Origin: Chthoniobacterales bacterium
GTDB lineage: Bacteria; Verrucomicrobiota; Verrucomicrobiia; Chthoniobacterales; UBA10450
Assembly (NCBI GenBank): GCA_013697365.1
Contig: JACCXA010000217.1
Location: forward strand, 1 to 5,346
DNA: 5,346 nt
Direction: 5' to 3'
Shown here: positions 5,298-5,346 of the stretch, piece after piece
How positions within the stretch are numbered: the first letter of the stretch is position 1
Layout of the letters: each line of letters starts with the position of its first letter
Made by a program: the position numbers and the translations under genes
The notes under the pieces: generated by a model
What the model was told of the DNA's origin: nothing
Databases searched by the model: none
Seen by the model: the letters and a program-made list of their open reading frames with translations, nothing else

Positions 5298-5346
5298 GCG
5301 GTATCGCGCGCGAGTCGAACGCCGGTGAACTGCCAGCGTTTTTCCG
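5294..5346 (-). CDS. egtB: Probable EgtB, hercynine oxygenase / sulfoxide synthase, C-terminal fragment
   Basis: Only the last 16 codons and the TGA stop are in the window, in frame as EKRWQFTGVRLARDTA. The RWxFxGxRLARD ending is characteristic of the C-terminal sulfatase-modifying-factor (FGE-like) domain of EgtB and relatives. EgtB is a non-haem iron enzyme that joins hercynine to gamma-glutamylcysteine or cysteine through an oxygen-dependent C-S bond, the step after EgtD. The TGA (5296-5294) overlaps the egtD ATG by the ATGA arrangement, which supports the call because egtB-egtD is a common gene pair. Another FGE-domain protein would look alike in so short a piece. The rest lies beyond the right edge. 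Confidence 0.72.
   Translation of the reverse strand, partial: EKRWQFTGVRLARDTA

Overview
The window is GC-rich bacterial DNA, densely coded on both strands, with five complete genes and two partial ones. The best guess at origin is a soil-type Verrucomicrobiota-like bacterium. This rests mainly on one gene (1333-1872), whose C-terminal half resembles, from memory, a hypothetical protein recurrent in that phylum, and on dispersed palindromic repeats of a kind seen in large-genome soil bacteria. The taxonomic call is tentative.

Left part (1-1903): a divergent promoter region (184-344) separates the truncated start of a major-facilitator transporter of the organophosphate:phosphate antiporter type (minus strand, running off the left edge) from a plus-strand pair. 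The first gene of the pair is a MerR-type regulator with a cobalamin-binding C-terminal half that carries the W-x9-EH signature of CarH/LitR photoreceptors. The second, 37 bp downstream, is a small protein with a CarD/tudor-like N-terminal segment and a conserved C-terminal part of unknown function. A 7-bp-arm inverted repeat and two TTCTGT repeats exactly 11 bp apart sit on the regulator's ribosome-binding site and start codon. They are candidate autoregulatory operators.

Right part (1904-5346, all minus strand, read right to left): the last 16 codons of a probable egtB (ergothioneine sulfoxide synthase), then egtD (histidine N-alpha-trimethyltransferase, overlapping egtB by ATGA). A 134-bp gap follows, almost filled by a palindromic dispersed repeat. 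Next comes an ABC-transporter ATPase, and finally a single polypeptide fusing an osmoprotectant/EgtU-type substrate-binding domain to a membrane permease domain (again ATGA-overlapped with the ATPase). The reading is an ergothioneine locus that combines synthesis with a two-polypeptide importer related to EgtUV/Opu systems. The substrate (ergothioneine, hercynine, or another betaine) is inferred from neighbours, not shown.

The points most worth a second look are the co-location of egtBD with this transporter, its binding-domain-first fusion order, the repeat that supplies the ATPase start codon, the purine-rich inverted repeat that encodes an odd basic N-terminus on the fusion protein, and the CarH-like regulator with no carotenoid gene in view.
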